Shown here in pieces: positions 61,801-64,000 of a stretch of DNA of 64,000 bases; positions within the stretch are counted from its first letter, which is position 1, and every line of letters starts with the position of its first letter. The notes under the pieces are model-generated. The model was not told the origin of the DNA. It saw nothing but the letters and a program-made list of their open reading frames with translations, and did not search any database. The position numbers were made by a program, and so were the translations under genes. The DNA is from DASSBQ01 sp040981125 (lineage in GTDB: Bacteria > Nitrospirota > Nitrospiria > Nitrospirales > Nitrospiraceae): assembly GCA_040981125.1 (NCBI GenBank), contig JANRMQ010000001.1, forward strand, positions 62,001 to 126,000, in the 5' to 3' direction.

Positions 61801-62114
61801 CCCGCCGGCTGCCTCCGGAGCAGATGGCGCACGAGTTCATGGAAATAGAGCGGAGACCGCAGGCGGTTAAAGTCGAACGGGCGCCGCTCGCTCAACAGGC
61901 GCAATGCAAGCTGATGGAAGGTCAGGATATGGACATTGATGAGGGAAAGCCCCTGTTCCAAACACAACAGGCGTTTTAGATGATCGCGCAGCGAATCCGA
62001 CGGCACGATGACGGCAAGCGGCGCGAGAGAGTCGGGAGATTTCAGCCTGCGGAGATCGGAGACAAGAGCGGATTCGAGATCGGGATGGAACGGCCCTGTG
62101 ACAATGCGAAGCAT
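58815..62114 (-). CDS. addB: AddB-type nuclease with Fe-S cysteine pattern
   Basis: AddB is the second subunit of the AddAB helicase-nuclease. The N-terminal half is a degenerate helicase fold (RIVTGPFHPDLESALVSDLR, LINVHILTFHQLALRLL) without a Walker A. The C-terminal nuclease domain has VPIKGRLDRVDRSPQGRLFR followed by IVDYKFKR. Four cysteines match the AddB iron-sulfur staple: one in YASCPFQFFAASILHL and three as C-x2-C-x5-C in VCGRCDFGALCRR. 1,099 residues. The ATG at 62114 is preceded by an in-frame TTG. It overlaps addA and follows a tiny zinc-ribbon gene. Confidence 0.93.
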   Translation of the reverse strand: MLRIVTGPFHPDLESALVSDLRRLKSPDSLAPLAVIVPSDSLRDHLKRLLCLEQGLSLINVHILTFHQLALRLLSERRPFDFNRLRSPLYFHELVRHLLRRQPAGSSWHALGETPGAWSALYATLKDLKDAAVDPDRVADVWSQRWPGQLPEPQPLWLLYRQFLEMRRRLSAWDADDLASLATAEVPRSAFLAGLHHALYYGFYDLTQVQLDFFRAVTAIAAATVYFPLVDGQAEFLFAQRFYDAHIRGLGGSESPARRGAKSSGRQLALFDETLSEPASKDRGVSVTPGLQVVPRVMCAGNPLDEVTTVAKDILSLVEDRGYRFADIGIVVRSMAGYDDVLARVCAEQGVPIAGDLGRPLGVWPSVNVVLQLLAVRASDFHRDDVLELLSSPFFRCEAVCPDPAAARPDLWTLAVRRLGITKGRDEWRRLTRFVDQGLPLRDGDEDYAGSIVAAEQVRLLCDTFTGLADAMETIPDSGSWTEYVDRLHTLADRLLAVDHSSAGESEADPLAVLFEVLDQLRHLDDFSERVLLHDFVTTARRAVEGARLSSRAAQGYGVQVLDAMAARGLSFRALYVLGLNEKSFPRFIHEDAFLRDAVRHMLEQDIGYKIEAKLAGYEEERLLFALLRRSAREYLMVSYQRADRAGRPLAPSGYVDDLCRESLAAVQYIPRRPAARFETVPQYRIACLTEAELATRSLLERRMPVVLYGLYPGGLLLERSLPVLQAQERMERRLGAYDALIGAASNSWQTLLSRGFSPTALQRYASCPFQFFAASILHLDHEDIDSPGDPIGPLEQGTLAHRILRRWMEESAEVGAFGTEKKVLLSDPLDRLDDCARAVFADYESDHPVGYTLTWELRQRELMTFLREAARLELAELDGRWQPWLFEHPVNGVLTVDFSDESIAVPIKGRLDRVDRSPQGRLFRIVDYKFKRTREPKPYETNLGLAAVRGDNLQPPLYLLMAEAALAADLGAPPPTCDGVWFYYLAPEWKEPLKRVAFPGDAWRSPMFGALSTSLTRIFTGIRDGLFFIAPHASVCGRCDFGALCRRTHQPSAWRARADTSVTQSHRALRRAQLPGSGDQAPLNEATSSKALVDEDES

Positions 62115-62129
62115 CAATCGAGACGGCAG

Positions 62130-62291
62130 CTATCCCGTTTCCGGCCCGAGGAGCTCCCCGTTACAGTCGACGCAACACCAATCGCCGTCGATAAACGACA
62201 TCGGTTCACCGCAGATGCCGCAATCCGGCGGCGGCCCTTTGTCGATCACTGGGAAAATCGGAAGCTCGATATCGTCTTCGTTGGGTTCCAT
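62130..62291 (-). CDS. Tiny zinc-ribbon protein upstream of addB
   Basis: 53 residues, easily missed. The protein begins MEPNEDDIELPIFPVIDKG and carries CGICGEPM and CCVDCNGE, a C-x2-C...C-x2-C zinc ribbon, ending GPETG. It lies 10 bases after the glutaredoxin-like gene and 15 bases before addB, all on the minus strand, which suggests one operon. There is no strong ribosome site. Coding is supported by the acidic, well-formed ribbon and the tight spacing. Confidence 0.68.
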   Translation of the reverse strand: MEPNEDDIELPIFPVIDKGPPPDCGICGEPMSFIDGDWCCVDCNGELLGPETG

Positions 62292-62301
62292 ATAAATGAC
62301 T

Positions 62302-62568
62302 TCAAGTCGTCTGTGGTTTCATCTTGAGTTGCAATGCCTTTTCCGCACTCTGCCGGCTCGGAACTCCGATGAATGTCAGCCGGCCGTCGATGATCGTCGC
62401 CGGCACGGCACGCACGGAATGCCGATTGGCCAGATCTTGCCCGTCGGTCGTCGTAATGTCCACTTCTCGATAGCTAAAGCTATACTTTATCCTCAATTCC
62501 TTCCACAGGCTCTTGGCGGATGGGCAGGCGCCGCAGGAAGGCGAATACAGCAACGTGATGTTCGGCAT
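62302..62568 (-). CDS. Glutaredoxin/thioredoxin-like protein
   Basis: 88 residues from the ATG at 62568, which has GGAG 7 bases upstream; an open frame continues to 62634. The fold is marked by ITLLYSPSCGACPSAKSLWK with redox motif C-G-A-C, then YREVDITTTDGQDLANRHSV. The cis-Pro motif VPATIIDGRLTFIG follows. It should reduce or sense disulfides in the cytoplasm. It heads a likely operon with the zinc-ribbon gene and addBA. Confidence 0.87.
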   Translation of the reverse strand: MPNITLLYSPSCGACPSAKSLWKELRIKYSFSYREVDITTTDGQDLANRHSVRAVPATIIDGRLTFIGVPSRQSAEKALQLKMKPQTT

Positions 62569-62824
62569 GACATAGCTCCGATGAAAGATCGAGATTCGCA
62601 ATCTTACCATCGCGAGAAAGAACCATGCAAGCAAGCACGCTCCTGATTGGCGCTGACAAGTGAGTCGCCGATCGATATACTCGATCCATATACTCCAGGC
62701 AGCCGCTGTCTAGCCGGTTCTCAAAGCCGGCACCAGTCTCATACAAGATGGCGATGTTTCCGTGATCCCATCAACTCGGGCTGCATGGACCTACATGAAC
62801 ATCGGCTATACTTGGTACATGGTG

Positions 62825-63493
62825 ATGCGGACGCTGAAGGGACTATCGTTGATCGTGTTCGCCCTGTCGGCCGGGTGCGCCGGGACTTCCATGGAGCGGC
62901 CACAAACGATCAACATCCCGGCGCGTGATTGCTGCAGAGCCGGCCAGGCGGCGGCTCGGCAGGGCGCAATTGTTCATACGGCTTCAGGATTGGTGGGCGC
63001 CAAAGCCATAGAAAGTCAGGGACAGCGCATCTCGTACGATTGTGCCGGGGTGGTCCGTGCGATTTACATCGCTCATGGCATCGATCTCTTTGACGGCGTT
63101 GATACAGGACGGAATGTCAACGGCGTGCGGTTGATCTATGAGCATGTTCATGGCCAAGGCCGGATCCATGCAGGGCCGGTAGTCCATCCGGGCGACCTGG
63201 TGTTTTTTGACAACACCTGGGATTACAATGGAGATGGAAAGGCCAACGATCCGCTCACGCACGTCGGTATCGTCGAACGTATCGAGTCCGACGGAACCAT
63301 TGTCTTCATTAGTCGCGTCTCCCAAGCGATCGAACGGTACCGAATGAACTTGGCCTACCCTCACGTTCATCAGACGGCCGGCGGCCGGATCCTGAACGAT
63401 TACATGCGGCGCAAACGCTCCTCCGACGGAGACGGGACCCGCTATTTGACCGGTGAATTATTTGCCGCCTTTGGGACGAGACTTTCTTCCTAG
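62825..63493 (+). CDS. NlpC/P60-like lipoprotein
   Basis: 222 residues. The lipoprotein signal RTLKGLSLIVFALSAGCAG precedes an NlpC/P60-like cysteine peptidase fold. The nucleophile is in SYDCAGVVRAIYIAHGIDLF, and the histidine in DPLTHVGIVERI after VHPGDLVFF. Such enzymes cut peptidoglycan stem peptides or amide bonds in the periplasm. The third catalytic residue is not certain. I chose the ATG at 62825 for its basic signal start; 62819 and 62762 are in frame. Confidence 0.78.
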   Translation: MRTLKGLSLIVFALSAGCAGTSMERPQTINIPARDCCRAGQAAARQGAIVHTASGLVGAKAIESQGQRISYDCAGVVRAIYIAHGIDLFDGVDTGRNVNGVRLIYEHVHGQGRIHAGPVVHPGDLVFFDNTWDYNGDGKANDPLTHVGIVERIESDGTIVFISRVSQAIERYRMNLAYPHVHQTAGGRILNDYMRRKRSSDGDGTRYLTGELFAAFGTRLSS

Positions 63494-63502
63494 GAGATCC
63501 CT

Positions 63503-63685
63503 GTGACGGACCCTCTTCACTGTCCTATCTGCCGCCGTCCGGTGACATGGGAAGGGAATCTCTTCCGGCCGTTCTGTTCCGAGAGCTGTCAAATCATTGA
63601 TTTGGGCTCATGGGCGGCGGGCTGGTATCGCATCCCCGGCAACTCGCTTGCCATCGAGACAGACCCTGCCGACACATCCGAATAG
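63503..63685 (+). CDS. yacG: DNA gyrase inhibitor YacG
   Basis: YacG is a small zinc protein that binds GyrB and inhibits gyrase. 60 residues with the family pattern HCPICRRPVTWEGNLFRPFC and SESCQIIDLGSWAAGWYRIP, giving zinc ligands C-x2-C and C-x3-C. The start is GTG at 63503 with AGGAGA 5 bases upstream. It begins 9 bases after the preceding gene and is likely co-transcribed. Confidence 0.95.
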   Translation: MTDPLHCPICRRPVTWEGNLFRPFCSESCQIIDLGSWAAGWYRIPGNSLAIETDPADTSE

Positions 63686-63781
63686 CCTTTCCGCGTAGGC
63701 ATCCCGTCGCTCACCGCCTCGCTATGACCGGCAACTGATCTTCGTGGAACCGGAAAGATCCATCTTAAACTCTGGAGGTCC

Positions 63782-64000
63782 TTAACCTCGGAGATCTCGG
63801 ACCTGCGCGATCAAACGTTGCAATTTATCCAATGCATAGCGGCGTTGGGAAGAAGACAGCGTTTGGTCGATCTTCGGCACCAAATCCTTGATGCCGTCGC
63901 GCCACTCCTGTACGGCATGGAGATACCAGGACGGAGCAGTCCGCTCTTGTTCCACCAATGCGGCACGCAAGGTTTGAGCGGCACTTTCCGGCGTGCGGGG
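63782..64000 (-). CDS. DUF6279-like protein, C-terminal part
   Basis: The frame stays open to the window edge, so only the last 72 residues are seen; apparent starts near 63970 are internal. The helical end SWYLHAVQEWRDGIKDLVPK, SSSQRRYALDKLQRLIAQVR and DLRG resembles the C-terminus of DUF6279 lipoproteins. The signal peptide and lipobox would lie outside the window. Confidence 0.6.
   Translation of the reverse strand, partial: PRTPESAAQTLRAALVEQERTAPSWYLHAVQEWRDGIKDLVPKIDQTLSSSQRRYALDKLQRLIAQVRDLRG

Overview
The window (about 58-60% GC by eye) looks like chromosome of a flagellated Gram-negative-type bacterium. Gene content and protein style suggest the phylum Nitrospirota, most likely Nitrospira. 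That is an inference from general resemblance: no rRNA or other decisive marker gene is present.

Region 1 (1-14.9 kb, all minus strand) is one long flagellar cluster. In transcription order it reads flgB, flgC, fliE, fliF, fliG, fliH, fliI, fliJ, a MotE-like gene, fliK, flgD, flgE, fliL, fliM, fliN, fliO, fliP. It builds the rod, MS ring, C ring, export gate and ATPase, and hook. Three things stand out. The fliH product carries a complete response-regulator receiver domain at its N-terminus. Sigma-54 promoter motifs lie in front of flgB and fliL, with a weaker one in front of fliK. A family of covarying hairpin repeats sits in three gaps of the cluster, including a 48-bp tandem array between fliF and fliG.

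Region 2 (15.0-21.5 kb, minus) holds probable flagellar regulators: an NtrC-type response regulator, its PAS histidine kinase and a large TPR protein joined by 4-base overlaps, plus a second NtrC-type regulator with a FleQ-like C-terminus.

Region 3 (21.5-30.7 kb) has tRNA-Thr(TGT), a Tll0287-like single-haem protein, several small lipoproteins, a PilZ protein, and a kinase-lipoprotein-regulator operon in the same order as enterobacterial glrK-qseG-glrR. The regulator carries GAFTSA instead of GAFTGA.

Region 4 (30.8-43.5 kb) is mostly housekeeping or unassigned: clpB, a ComM/YifB AAA protein, a kelch protein, an AsnC-type ligand-binding protein, an oxidoreductase, a dienelactone hydrolase, a DUF423 protein and a second PilZ protein.

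Region 5 (43.5-53.4 kb) is looser and more accessory. It has a DnaA-box-containing gap, an SGNH-type hydrolase, a NarX/NarL-type two-component pair, several very small zinc-ribbon or exported proteins, a GYD protein behind a perfect palindrome, an orphan HicB, tRNA-Leu(TAA), a MITE/REP-like element and a YtxH protein.

Region 6 (53.6-64 kb) has lgt, a frameshifted Crp/Fnr-type pseudogene, a TPR lipoprotein, and an AddA/AddB-type recombination nuclease pair. The addA frame is broken by an anomalous block of extreme GC and homopolymers. Upstream of addB are a 53-residue zinc-ribbon gene and a glutaredoxin-like gene. The window ends with an NlpC/P60-like lipoprotein, yacG and the end of a DUF6279-like gene.
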